Source: Lantana camara (taxonomy: Eukaryota; Streptophyta; Magnoliopsida; Lamiales; Verbenaceae). Taken from it: 64,000 nt of DNA. A program made the translations under genes and the position numbers. The stretch is from NCBI GenBank assembly GCA_037501455.1, contig CM074858.1:18216501-18280500 (forward strand). The letters run 5' to 3'. Below are positions 1-10,815 of the stretch, one piece after another; positions within the stretch are counted from its first letter, which is position 1, and the number at the start of each line of letters is the position of its first letter. The notes beneath the pieces were generated by a model. It made no database searches and was not told where the DNA came from. It saw nothing but the letters and a program-made list of their open reading frames with translations.

Positions 1-1754
1 GAATCTTCAAAACTTCTAACTTGAAGTCTCTAGAGATAGTCCACCAACTTGGCTACAATCTAACTAGTAAGGATGCTAGTTCTCTAGTTAGTGTTTAGGC
101 TTAACCTAGGGTTTTATTTAATCTTGGAGAAAGGAAGGTGTTCAACACATGAACCAAGAATTGTCTATTCTCTCTAAAGGGGAGCATGAGCTCCCCTATA
201 TATAGGAAAGGGGAGGGGCGGCCGAACCTAGTCCTAATGGACAAAGGATTTGGTCCCTCTCTCTCCTATTACTTGATCATCAAGTATTTTCCAACTTTGA
301 CTTTGAATTCTATTTCAAGTCAACTTTTAAGAGAGCTAAAAATATCCAAACTATTTTTGGATAATTTTATACTTTATTTATTATAAAAATAAATAACTTA
401 TTTTTATCTAATTAATTAATTCATAATTAATTAACTAGATTATTTTCTCCAAAATTAGACTTTCTTTTTAATTCAAAATTAAACCAAAGTCTATTAAATA
501 ATTAACACATTAATTATTTAACATCACATAATCACGTGTGGCACACGTGTCTTAATGACACATGTCCAATCACGTGAGCCACACGTGTGATTTCACACGT
601 GTGGAACCCCTTAGGCTCGATTAACTCGTTTAATCATTTTTAAGCCTCAACTCATGTAACCAAGTTGTTGTGTGTAACCCTCTAGGTTCTCAATTCAATT
701 AGCAGTGACCCCAATTAATTAATTCACTAATTAATTAATCAGTCCACAGATTAAACGACCATAGTCTAGCAACAGGTGTTTAACCCCTAGCTGAATTGGA
801 ATGTTCGGATTCGACAGAACCTTTAAGTCATTGATTCATGTGAGATACAATCCTCCTACTTACTATCTCTCAACCAAGATTTAGGGCAAGGGAATAATCA
901 GAACCCTAATAATCCGGTCTTAAAGCTAAGTGCATTTCATATCCCTTTGATCTCAATCCAAGAAACCCTTTTCTTGATGTCTTGATCTACTGCCTTGGCC
1001 AAGGACTCCATATGGCATATGAAAGACTTACACAATAAGAGATCACCTTGCATATGCAAGTGTAGGTCCTTTCTTGATTCTCATTCACTTTCATGAATCA
1101 CTTGTGCAGCCCCAGCATAAGCCTTGAATCAGTTGTCTAAGGCGACACCCTTTAAAGCTTATACCAAAGACTACAGAGTTAATTCATAAAGTGACAAGGA
1201 ACCTCAAGTCTAAGGATCAATTAATCACATCAATGACTCGTGAGATATTTCCTAATCTGGAAGTTTCCATTTCCTGAAATAGAAACTTCCTTTCCCATTT
1301 AGGAATGTTCTCACACGGGGCACCTCAGTGAACTTACTTATTAAAGTAAGCACCCTCATGTATCGCGCACGTATCAACTATACACTTTGCACCTCCATGA
1401 AACAAGGTGGTCCTTCTTAAGGGCGTGATCCCACAAGCAAGCCTTAGAGGAGTCAGGTTGACACTCCCACTGTCTGTAGGACTCATCGGCTTGGAGTATT
1501 TTACTAATCATGACTTATGTGATATAGGGCTCGTTTCATGAACCATTTCACCTAAATGGTAGAGTCCTAAAGTCATCAGGATTAGGGGAGTTCTCATACA
1601 TGCGCACATAATGGAAACACTCAAAATACGTATTGGCATATAAAGAAGTGTTTGCCTATGATCAATCGTATATTATTCAAAGATTGTCTGTGATACAAGA
1701 AAAGTCCCAAAGCAGATTATGTCGAATCGGCTTTCTAGGGCACTATTCCTAACA
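1..1754 (-). mobile_element. Angela-like copia LTR, partial at the window edge
   Basis: Reverse-oriented copy of the LTR that is complete at 40299-42570. Its outer terminus on the minus strand (TGTTAGGAATAGTGCCCTAG) lies at 1754 and it runs off the left edge, so about 1.75 of 2.27 kb is visible. A TATA box (tatatata near 195-204, minus) is present. The terminus resembles the TGTTGG..ATGCCCTAGAGG start known for Angela/BARE-type Ty1/copia LTRs, which is why I place it there (inference). It interrupts the family A LTR: sequence at 1755 continues exactly as at 6813 and 22286. Whether it is a solo LTR or one end of a whole element cannot be seen here. Confidence 0.65.
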
Positions 1755-2443
1755 ATGATTATGTTAGTTAGTTAAGAAATAGTTCGTGAAACGGGAGTGG
1801 ATTCTTAACTAATAAAATGTGGTTGTTTTGGCCTTCGGCCTAACTCTTTATTCCCTATACGTAGTATCACGTGAGAAAATGATTTGGAATGCAAAAACCA
1901 CGCCCCGGTTCACGAACTCCCTTCTATGATATGTGTTGTGCTCCTTATACGTATATGGGTGCGTGTGTAACCCCTCACTCGGTCTTTGAACTAACCCCTC
2001 CCTTTATGTTTTTAGTTTGTAGGTTCTAGTCCGTTGGTTCGAGCTAGGAGGTTTTGGTTTGCTTTCCTTGGAGTCTTGTCGGTCTAGAGAAGTCTGCTTT
2101 TTGTATTTAGATCATGTTACATCTGTATGTTTGATGTTTGTAATTTGAGATTTAAGTTTGCATTTGTTGCTCTTAGTCACGTTATGACAAGTTTGTGTAT
2201 AACCCGTTTTAAGTGGTTTGTAACCTTAATACTTTGCTTTGTTTAAGTTTGTCTTATGCTTCCGCTTGGTATGATTTTTTTGTTTTTGCGCACTCTGTTT
2301 AAGGGTTTAGGCCGCCTAGCTTAGGAAGGTCTTTTGTTTGTCACCCGTTCTCTAGTGTTTGCTGCGTGTACGGATTCCCTGTTTCGTTACACATGTCGGG
2401 TCCTAGTGCGGGGGATGTGGCACCCTACGCTCGGGGTGTTACA
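1755..2443 (+). mobile_element. Family A LTR1, 3' part (Tekay/Del-like gypsy)
   Basis: Matches the last 690 bp or so of LTR3 (about 22286-22972) with few differences and ends in gtgttaca. The 5' part lies upstream of the Angela-like insertion, outside the window. It contains a strong 3' splice-acceptor-like site (tttttagtttgtag|gtt, AG at 2021-2022). It is followed at once by the primer-binding site, so it acts as the left LTR of the first gag unit. Confidence 0.8.
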
Positions 2444-2450
2444 TCTAAGG

Positions 2451-2464
2451 TGGTATCAGTGCTC
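2451..2464 (+). other. Primer-binding site (initiator tRNA-Met type)
   Basis: TGGTATCAGTGCTC starts 8 bp after the LTR end. It matches the standard plant PBS TGGTATCAGAGC except T for A at one position. Families B (10824-10835) and D (46241-46252, minus) have the unmutated form. Confidence 0.8.
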
Positions 2465-2670
2465 CGGGTTGCAAAATCGGAGTTCGTGTATCGTGTCTGT
2501 CTGTCTAGGTCGTTCGGCTTAGGATTATGTGTGTCTCTGTCTGCATTCACTCTCATTATATGTGACTAATGTGCTTTTAACTGTGTTATTTTCTCTTAAT
2601 TGTCTTAGTTGTTCTCATGAACATGCACTAAACCCCACATGCATCGATATTCTCTTGAAATTGTGCTTCT

Positions 2671-2678
2671 TTAGGATG
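2671..2678 (+). promoter_or_regulatory. Putative 3' splice acceptor abutting the gag ATG
   Basis: A pyrimidine-rich stretch ends in TTCTTTAG|G, and ATG follows one base later. The same arrangement occurs at 18122-18127 (family A copy 2) and on the minus strand at 46049-46044 (family D, TTATTTCAG|GATG). The match between families A and D suggests that Gag could be made from a spliced leader. No transcript evidence is available. Confidence 0.45.
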
Positions 2679-3746
2679 CCTCCAAGAAGAAGAACTCGCA
2701 AGAATACTCCTCAGCCACCACCACCCACTGCAGAGAGTATCATACGAGCACTCCTCGAATATCTTCAACGAAATCCCCAACCACCAAACCCTCAAGGTGA
2801 AGGACAAGGAAGAGTTGTCAATGCAGTTCACAATGAATTCCGGGATAACAACCCTCCAAAATGGCTCGGAGGCAATGACATCGAGGCGGAAGAATGGTTA
2901 ACCGAAATTACGGGGATTTGGGAGATTTGCCCCAGTACTTCACAAGATAAGGCTATATGTACCACTTGCTATATTCAAGGACAAGTCTCGAATTGGTTGA
3001 AAGGAACAAGAGCTCGGCTGGAAAGGAATGGTGAGGAATTCAATTGGGAGAGCTTTGTTAGGGAATTTCGTGACAAGTATATCCCTCCGAGCTCCCGGGA
3101 GAGAAGATTACAAGAGTTTATGGATATCAAACAAGGAGACCGAACTGTTGAAGATTATATCCTAGAATTTGAGAGGCTTTCTCCTTATGCCTCTCACATT
3201 ACGGATGATGATGAGTTGAAAGCCCGAAACTTTATACAAGGATTAAGAGAAGACATCCAGTGGGCTTTGCAAGCTGCTACGGTGAATACGTGGGCTAAGG
3301 CGACAAAGAAAGCTATTAGAGTTGAGGCGCAAAAACAACGCTTGGAGCATCAATCTTACTACTCGGAGTTAGAATTCGAATCAAGCTCAGGTTTGGGAAA
3401 GAGACCGTTATTCCAAGATGAACCTCAATCTTTCAACCCCAACAAGAAGCCCCGACTTCCAAATCCGGATCCGATACCCACTCCACCAGAGTTTATTCAA
3501 TGCTCCTTTTGTAAGAGACCGTATCACACGGAGGAAACTTGTAGGAAGAAGTTGAGAACCTGTTTTGGATGTGGAGAGATGGGACACAAGGTGAGATTCT
3601 GCCCTACAAATCCAAATCCGAAGCCCTTGAATATGATGCCTCTAGGATCTCTCGAACAAGCCCAAGCCTATGCAATGGAAGTTGATGATGAAGTTGAGGC
3701 CGAGCCTAATACTATTGATGTGGTGCAAGGTACTAAACATTCATAG
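2676..3746 (+). CDS. gag: Retrotransposon Gag polyprotein (gag-only element, family A copy 1)
   Basis: A 356-residue structural protein that would package element RNA. The reading frame is open 49 codons further upstream, but I start at the MPPRRR methionine. It follows a splice-acceptor-like site, and the upstream part reads like translated leader. Residues 1-50 are basic and proline-rich. Residues about 60-220 are the retrotransposon gag domain (PF03732-type; NWLKGTRARLE at 106-116, FVREFRDKYIPPSSRERRLQEF nearby). Two CCHC zinc knuckles lie at C276-C289 and C296-C309 (CFGCGEMGHKVRFC), both CX2CX4HX4C, followed by an acidic tail. No protease, RT or integrase follows: only about 530 bp separate the stop from the polypurine tract. 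Such a gag-only element fits the TR-GAG class and would need an autonomous partner. The second copy at 18125 is broken, so this is the only intact gag here. Confidence 0.85.
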   Translation: MPPRRRTRKNTPQPPPPTAESIIRALLEYLQRNPQPPNPQGEGQGRVVNAVHNEFRDNNPPKWLGGNDIEAEEWLTEITGIWEICPSTSQDKAICTTCYIQGQVSNWLKGTRARLERNGEEFNWESFVREFRDKYIPPSSRERRLQEFMDIKQGDRTVEDYILEFERLSPYASHITDDDELKARNFIQGLREDIQWALQAATVNTWAKATKKAIRVEAQKQRLEHQSYYSELEFESSSGLGKRPLFQDEPQSFNPNKKPRLPNPDPIPTPPEFIQCSFCKRPYHTEETCRKKLRTCFGCGEMGHKVRFCPTNPNPKPLNMMPLGSLEQAQAYAMEVDDEVEAEPNTIDVVQGTKHS

Positions 3747-4274
3747 CATTCCATCTCATGCATCGTTTGAGTTTTGGGGATAACCCATCTATTTGTGTAC
3801 TTGTCTCTTTATACGTGTGCCCTTATTTGCGTGTGTCTCTCTTCTTTCTTTATTACTTGCGCGTGTGATTGTTTTTGTTTAGTTATCTCGGGAGAGACGG
3901 CTTTGAGTGTACGAGTGCTTTAGCTCTACGGTAAGTCGAGGGTCGTGCTTCAATCGAGCTTCCTAGGTGATTCTACAACCGCATGAAGGTGTGAGTGGTG
4001 GAGGTCCGGTGACTGCACCATTCATGTAACTCCGAGCTCTTGAAATGAATCAAACGGTGGGTGTTGAATCTCGTTTAGACCCTCTCACAGTGCGAGACAA
4101 ATTGAGTTGCTCCTAGCCGAAACCAAGTTGTGAAGGAGACCCCCATCAACTCTTGAAGACCTTTCTCGAGCTAACCCTCGTCGGGACGTCATGAACCTCG
4201 AACTTGGGTGAATACGGGAGAGTTGCTAGAGGTTGGACCAGGGGGACCAGGTCGTTTTAAGGGGGGGGGAAGAT
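3747..4274 (+). other. Family A post-gag non-coding region and polypurine tract
   Basis: No coding frame remains. It contains one copy of a gagagacgg motif (about 3892-3900) like those repeated in family B, and ends in a polypurine tract (ttttaagggggggggaagat, 4255-4274). The tract directly precedes LTR2 and would prime plus-strand synthesis. It is nearly identical to 19194-19719. Confidence 0.75.
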
Positions 4275-4588
4275 TGTGACATCCCGATTCTTTGGCTTTC
4301 CAGGTACGAACATCATGAGTATGCTAAGTGCGCATTTAATTAATTAAGCATGCTATTATATGATTTATTTGAATATTTGAATATTTGTTATATGCCTTAT
4401 GTTTAAGTTTTAAAAGTTTTAACCCCTTTTTCACTCGTTTCAAGCTTATTTAACTCCGTTTTTAATCCCGTTTTTGGTGTCAACTTACCATGCATGAAAT
4501 ATGTGAATTATAATCGAGCTTATATGATTTATATGCATTTTATAACTTGTTTATTTGAGTTTTAATTGCTTTGGTGTAACGGAACTTA

Positions 4589-4620
4589 AAGGGGGCTAAA
4601 GAGCATTTAGCGCACCTTGA
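4589..4620 (+). repeat. Conserved LTR hairpin (GCTAAA / TTTAGC)
   Basis: ggGCTAAAgagcaTTTAGCgc can form a 6-bp stem. The equivalent hairpin is in LTR3 (about 20039-20058), in family B (GCTAA/TTAGC, about 7672-7691 and 14858-14877) and in weaker form in family D. It lies upstream of the likely transcription start, in the most conserved block of these LTRs. Its function is unknown. Confidence 0.5.
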
Positions 4621-5029
4621 GTTTCGGGCGGCGTAACTTGAGTTTGGGAATTTGGATTCGAATTCCGGAAGGTGCGTCGGATTTGCAACGAAGAAAAGAA
4701 GACAAGGAATCAAGATTCGAATTTTTCTAAGCCCATTTGACCCTCCGAAAGTCGATCGGAACGAGCACGTAGAGATAAGAAGACACCCTTTGACTAGTCT
4801 TGAGTATGTGGGCCCTAATTAACCCCAACTAAACCCTTAACCATGGTTCCTATACACCTAAATCAACTCTCTCTCTCTCTATGCCTGAAATTTTGAACCA
4901 CACCCCCTCCCCCCATAAGCCAAAATATCAACCACAAGAAGAGAAAGGAAGAGAAGAAGGGAGAGGAAGGGGAGAACTCCATTTTCTTCAAGTTTTGGAA
5001 CTCAAACTCCATCAAATCTTCACCAAATT

Positions 5030-5040
5030 AATAGGTAAGC
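5030..5040 (+). promoter_or_regulatory. Putative 5' splice donor in LTR2
   Basis: aatag|GTAAGC matches the plant donor consensus; the intron would begin at 5035. Equivalent sites are LTR3 20480 (aagag|GTAAGC), family B 8098 and 15284 (caacaag|GTAAGC), and family D minus strand 48774 (aagag|GTAAGT) and 42801 (aagag|GTAATT). A purine-rich, adenine-rich exon-like stretch precedes it in every family. Confidence 0.5.
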
Positions 5041-5461
5041 TTGTTTTTGTGATGTAATCCTCTCTGTGGTCAACTTTGCAAGATTTAATCCATGATTGCT
5101 TGAGAAATGATATATTGCATGAATAGTGGAGGTATGGGCAATTTCTTGATTCTTGCATGTTTCTTGATGAATTCTTTTGATTCCAAGCATGTAAGATGAC
5201 TCTTTGACAACCTATTTGATTTATATGAACTGGTTTAAGTTTTTTGTGAAGGATTCATGAGTGTATCATTAGGGTTTTGCATGATTTGCCTTAATCTCTT
5301 CTCTTGCTTGAATGTTGCATGTTTGGCTCATTTTTATGGCTTCTCTTGCATGAGTTTTGTTTCCCCAACCTTCATATATGTGTTTCCTTGATGCTGGTGT
5401 GGTTTGGGATGAGTTTTAGTGTGTTTTGGGGAGCAAAATTTTGGATTTTCGTGGCTGGAGC

Positions 5462-5597
5462 AAATCCACGGCCTTGGATTTTACGCTTTGAAAACACCCA
5501 CGGCCGTGGATTTGTGTAGCAGATTTGGGGCGGTTTCTGGATTGGAATCCACGGCCGTGGATTCCTTCTATGTTAAAAATCCCCGGCCCTGGATCTC
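5462..5597 (+). repeat. GC-rich palindrome cluster in LTR2 (family A type)
   Basis: Four short dyads lie about 10-35 bp apart at 5462-5482, 5495-5514, 5544-5565 and 5578-5597. All are variants of AATCCACGGCCGTGGATT; the third is a perfect 22-bp palindrome. They begin 427 bp after the splice donor. The surrounding LTR is AT-rich, so the GC-rich dyads stand out. Confidence 0.85.
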
Positions 5598-7050
5598 AGG
5601 GGCTGAAACTTTTGTGTTCCGTCTTCGTTTTCTTGTTCGTTTTGTTCGATTCCCTCCCCGATCTTGATCCTAATGTGATATATGCTTGTTTATATGCATT
5701 ATATGATGTGCTCTGATTTGTTAATGTGTAATTTTGATATGCTTTATGTATGCATTATGTGCTATGAGGTGTATATGTCCGTTTTGGTGTGATTTCGATG
5801 CATGTTTGCGAGTTCTGAGTTTGTTTGCCTTAATTGCAATGTGAAATGTTTCTTTGCACCTAATGACCTCTCTTGTATGTCTTGTGCTTGAGTGTGCTTG
5901 GAATGTGATGTGCTATGATGCTATTTGATGAGTAATATGTTTGATTAGCTTGTTATGTGTTTGGTTCAAGTGTTGATTAAGTGATATGTCCTTAATGCTC
6001 TAACTTTGCTTAAGAGTAAAATGATTATGACTTGCATTGCATCATTCGCACTCATACGCATGTGCCGAGCATTTATATGGTTCATTTTGAGGCTAAGGTT
6101 GTGGTTGATGTTTGTCTTATTCAGAGGAGTATCCCGTTGGTGACGAGATTGCTCCATAGGCATTGGTTTTGTCTCCGTTTGCTCGTTTTCGTGGGTGTAA
6201 GGTGAGGTTAGGTTATAGATATACCCTAATGAAATATGACCGGTATGTTTGCATGCGAGTATAAGCCTTCTCTATATATATATATGTAAGTGCGAGCTAA
6301 GAATACGTGTGATTACGTGATATGCTTTAGAATATGATTATGTTAGAGATATGATTGTGCTAAGTATAAGGTATGAATATGCGAGGAATATGACTATGTT
6401 GGAAACAAGATTATGTTAAGTATAAGTAAGATTATGCTAGGACTATGATTATGTTAGACTTATGATCATGTTAAGCGTCATGTTATAATATGTTATGCTA
6501 GTAATATGTTAGGAAAGTGTTGGAATATCAATAAGTTGAATTATGAATATGCTAGGGTTATGTAACGCTTTTTGATTATGATATGTTTATGCTTATGCCT
6601 CCGCTTATGCTATGTTCTTGATGTTGTGTACCTCCGGTATGATATGGACCTTGTTTTGCTCGGTTTATGGTAAGATTCTGCTTCCGTTATGTCTATGTGT
6701 GTGTTATGAGTCCGGGACGACTTATTTTTGGTCGACGGATATGTGTGTGTGTGTGTTGTGCATCCGGGATGGCTTATTTTAGGTCGGCGGATGATTTATG
6801 CGGGTTATGTTATGTTATGATTATGTTAGTTAGTTAAGAAATAGTTCGTGAAACGGGAGTGGATTCTTAACTAATAAAATTTGGTTGTTTTGGCCTTCGG
6901 CCTAACTCTTTATTCCCTATACGTAGTATCACGTGAGAAAATGATTTGGAATGCAAAAACCACGCCCCGGTTCACGAACTCTCTTCTATGATATGTGATG
7001 TGCTCCTTATACGTATATAGGTGCGAGTGTAACCCCTCACTCAGTATTTG

Positions 7051-7076
7051 CAAAATCGGAGTTCGTGTGTCGTGTC
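7051..7076 (+). mobile_element. Family A internal fragment left of the family B insertion
   Basis: caaaatcggagttcgtgtgtcgtgtc equals the post-PBS sequence of copy 1 (from about 2470). Its last five bases, gtgtc (7072-7076), are the target-site duplication repeated at 17942-17946. Confidence 0.75.
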
Positions 7077-8584
7077 TGTAACGCCCCGGTTTTTCAGTTG
7101 TATTAATATGTCGTATGTGTTTATCAAATTGCGCAAATTAATTGTTTATAAATGTTTTATACATTTAATTTATATATATAAAATGTTAGATATTTATATT
7201 TTTAATTTCTTTAATATTAAATTTATTATATGATTGATTTGATTAAATGTGAAAATGTTAATTATTCATACTTTAAGTTAATTAATATCAATCACATGCG
7301 AATTAGTTGACTTTCAAATCAAAGTGTTGTAATATTAAGATGTATATATTTAATATATGTAATTCGTGTACTTTGTTTTAAATTCAATTTCATATGTGCA
7401 TTTTATTTTAATTATATTTAATGCATGCATGCACTTTGGGTTTATTTTGAGTAAAATAAATTTAAATTGTGGAATATTATGAATTTATGAATACATTTCT
7501 CATGAGTGACATAAACGTGCTTCGTTTTTATATGATGTGATACCGAAATTTTGTCAAAATTTAATATGTTGAAGTTATAAGTGTTAAGAATATGAATATA
7601 TGATTGTTTCATGCTTTTGGGTTCGTTTGCTTACGTTTCGTATTTAATTTGAATTTTGGAACCAAATCGGGGGCTAACGAGCAATTAGCGCACCCTTGGT
7701 TCCGTATGTGATATCTTGAGCTCGGGAATTCGGAATCGAGTTCCGTCAACTCTGTTGAACTCATAACGAAAGTTTGGGTTCAATAAACTTAACCTCATAT
7801 TTTTCTAAGACCATTTGAAACCCCGAAATTCAACCGAAAGACGAAACGGGAGCAAATCTGCCACAGTTTACCAAAATATTCATATCTCACTCAAACCTTG
7901 ACCAAATTAACTATGGTTTGATTTATTGGAACCCTAACTCAACCCTCTAACCAGCATTAATCACCCCAAACCGAGATAACCCTCATTACTTGGAGAAAAT
8001 TCAGCCAAAACCTTCTGCTCTCCAGTTTTCCCGTAGCTCAAGCCAACCCTTGGAGATTCAAGCTCAAATCTATTCCAAACCTTCATTAATCAACAAGGTA
8101 AGCTTAAGGTTGTATTGTACATTCATTATGAGTCATTTTGATCCATTCATCCCTAATTTTGATCATGGTTTCATGAGTTTTTTGGAGAAGGAGATGAAAT
8201 AGTTAGGTTTAATTCTCATTTCTTGATTTCATTACTTTAGTTCGAATTCCTTGAAGATTAATGCAGGAAATTTGATCACTCTAGCTTCATTTATTTGTTC
8301 ATGGACATGAATTTGATTTATATAAAGTGTATGTGGTTCCACCATGGAAAAAATATGAATTTTGAAGCTTTTGAAGATGAATTTACTTCCATGCCTGCTG
8401 CTGCGTTGTTGCTGCTGTTGCGCATGTGTGTGTGTTGTGTTATGGCATGTTTGCTGCGTTCTTTCCTTGACTTTAGGTGTTGGTTTGTTGCTACTTTGAT
8501 GGTTGAAGAAATCCCCTACTGCTGCTGTAAAATGATGAGAAACAGGGGAGTTGCTGCGTTTTTTTTTTTTCTGGTTTGTCCAGA

Positions 8585-8730
8585 GTCGCGCCCGCGACCT
8601 TCTTTGCATGTGTTTCTTGTCGCGCCCGCGACCACTGTTCAAAATTGCTCACGTATTGTGGAAATTCAGAAAATAATCCGGACATTTGCATGGGTAGCGG
8701 CCGCTACCATTTCATGAAGGCGCGACCCTT
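8585..8730 (+). repeat. GC-rich palindrome cluster in left LTR of family B
   Basis: GTCGCGCCCGCGAC occurs at 8585-8598 and 8619-8632, the perfect palindrome GGTAGCGGCCGCTACC at 8693-8708, and a decayed fourth dyad near 8717. The cluster begins 487 bp after the splice donor, matching the position in families A and D although the sequences differ apart from the CGGCCG core. Confidence 0.85.
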
Positions 8731-9015
8731 CAAAATCTGCATAAAAATTTCAGTTTGTATAACTTTTGCATGGCTTTAATTGTTTCTAATTCTCCATCTT
8801 TACATGCATGCATGGTTTTGAACGAATATATATATATACACATCATTGCATGCATGAAGTTTGATTTAATTTATTAGTTTTAAAATATGCATGCTATGAT
8901 TTGAAGTTGGTTGTTATAGTGCATGCATGCATTGATTTTTATTTGTTTGTCTTCATTTATACATGCATGCCATGCGTATGATATATATTCTATATTATTT
9001 AACATATGTTTAATG

Positions 9016-9016
<1 letters not shown>

Positions 9017-9058
<42 letters not shown>
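9017..9058. repeat. (TA)n microsatellite
   Basis: About 21 TA units inside the left LTR of family B. It is absent from the right LTR, where the flanking sequences are joined near 16181-16183. It therefore arose or expanded after insertion, or was lost from the other copy. Confidence 0.9.
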
Positions 9059-9062
<4 letters not shown>

Positions 9063-10815
9063 TTGTTTAATTTATTTTAAAGTTTAGAATTTAATTGTTA
9101 TTTATTTCATGTTATTTAATTTCCGAACATGACTTAAATATTTCTATTTGCCTATTTTCCAAGTGTATACATGTTATAGTGCGTGTTATGATTGTTATTT
9201 GAAATTCTTGGGTCAATTTGATTTAAATGTGAAGGATATGAACTTAAACGAATTTAAATGATAAATGTATGCCGTGATGCTTCATGTGTGAGCCTTAAGT
9301 GATATTTTACTCCTTCTTAATGGCTTGTATGAATTGTATACATGTTATACCATGTGTTATGCGTATTATTTGAATTCCTTGGATTAATTTGGTAGGATTT
9401 ATGTAAGTGATGCACTTAGACGAAGTTGAAGGATTCTTAAAAATGAATGTATTGAACGTTTTAATGAGTTGCTGGATTATATGACCTCATAGCATGAATT
9501 ATAATTCTTTTGCATCTCATATCATGATCAATGCATTGTCGTGCGTCATATATGGTTCATTTGGCGTCTTGAGTCTCACGAATTCATTGCATTGTCCTTT
9601 GTACAGTTTTCTCCAGGGCGGAGATGCCGGGTTCATAGGTTAATCTCAAGTCTTCTTTCTTCTTGGTATTGTTCGGTAAGAGGTGAACAGGTGGGTTTCT
9701 CTTCTATTAGATATGAATTGACCCAATATATCCAATATGAAAGTTTTAAGCAAAAAGTATTGTATATATATAAATCGAGTCTCTCAAAGGAGTCTATGAT
9801 TTTCCATGGTTAAGCCCTTATTTTATGAAATCCGACCTTATGTTATGGCGAGGTGCATGTATGTTATGTTCACTGGCCCGGAACTTAGTGTATTGTGGCT
9901 AACCGGGGAGGCAAGGGCCGACGGGGATCCCTTGCACTAGTTCCAACAAATATTAACGTCGAAACGGATCTCGTCAGGAGTTTTGACAGGAAAACGCTAG
10001 GCGGGCTTTTGAGGACTCATGAACCTCTCTAGCCATTATGTATGAGGTGCCGGGTCTTGCTAGCCTGTTCACCACCGGAGGAAGAAGGTTGGTATTTGTA
10101 TGTATGATTATGATTATGATTATGACTATGAAATGGATATGTATGATCGTTAAGGAAAAGTATGTTTTGATATGCACACACGAGGAGCAGGTTGGAGATG
10201 ATGCACGCCTACTCGCTGGGCCCTAAACCCTATGTTTAAATTATGAATGAATATGATAGTCGTAATCCCATTGATGTTTTCTTTGCTTTGCCCGCTTGGG
10301 AAATTCTTATCAAACTTCTATGGGATTAGGGCTTGCATGTGTATGTTTTAATTCCAAAGTATTATTATATTATGCCACATTTTTATACCCACCAGTCTCC
10401 TATAGACTGAACCCGGATTGTTTTCAGCTTTCTTGCAGGTTGGAGTGCTAGGCGGGGAGTCGTGTTGTCAAGTCTTGGTCAAGTTGAGTCTTGTCACACA
10501 CGCTCATTGTAATTCGCTTATGAGCATTGTATGATTATGAGTATGTTATGATTTATGTCGAATTTGCGGAACTAGGTAATTATGTTAGTTGAACCCGTTG
10601 TTCTATTATATTGGAATGAATTTAGTGGCATTGCTTCCGCATATGTTATTCCTTTTGGTATTTGTTTATTTGTTTTGAAGTTTTAGCTCCCGCCTAGCAT
10701 AGCGTGTGTGTTTGTCCCCATTCGCCGTGATTTAGTTCGGGTATGGATTGTCCATTTCATATTCGGACCGGGTCACGGTGCGGGGGATGTGGAGCCTTTT
10801 GTTCCGGGTGTTACA

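Larger units (their letters stand above)
4275..7050 (+). mobile_element. Family A LTR2, 3' end deleted
   Basis: Begins TGTGACATCCCG and follows LTR3 (19720-22972) closely until about 7048. It then jumps into internal sequence (gcaaaatcggagttcg) found just after the PBS in copy 1 (from about 2469). The missing piece is about 450 bp of LTR 3' end plus the PBS. Only a ttg is shared at the junction, which suggests illegitimate recombination. The LTR contains a TC-rich stretch at about 4866-4880, a splice donor at 5035 and the palindrome cluster at 5462-5597. It serves as both the 3' LTR of unit 1 and the remnant 5' LTR of unit 2. Confidence 0.8.
7077..10815 (+). mobile_element. Family B left LTR (3.74 kb)
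   Basis: Begins TGTAACGCCCCGG and ends GGGTGTTACA. It is nearly the same as 14263-17941; the main difference is a (TA)n array at 9017-9058. It contains a splice donor at 8098, a palindrome cluster at 8585-8730 and an acceptor (TTTCTTGCAG|GTT) at 10437-10438. By eye the two LTRs differ by a few percent, so the insertion is fairly recent. The class is Tekay-like gypsy, judged from LTR termini, PBS and shared blocks with families A and D; it has no coding domain to confirm this. Confidence 0.85.

Noticed and set aside
7990..8202. Short frame with a protein-like start in the LTR leader (also 15176-15388)
   Set aside because: It reads through the putative splice donor and has no recognisable domain. 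It could be an upstream ORF in the leader, but this is not supported.
8232..8779. Overlapping open frames on both strands in the family B LTR (also 15477-15941)
   Set aside because: They lie in LTR sequence, contain CTG/CAG-type simple repeats and the palindromes, and match no domain; the two LTR copies differ by frame-shifting changes.
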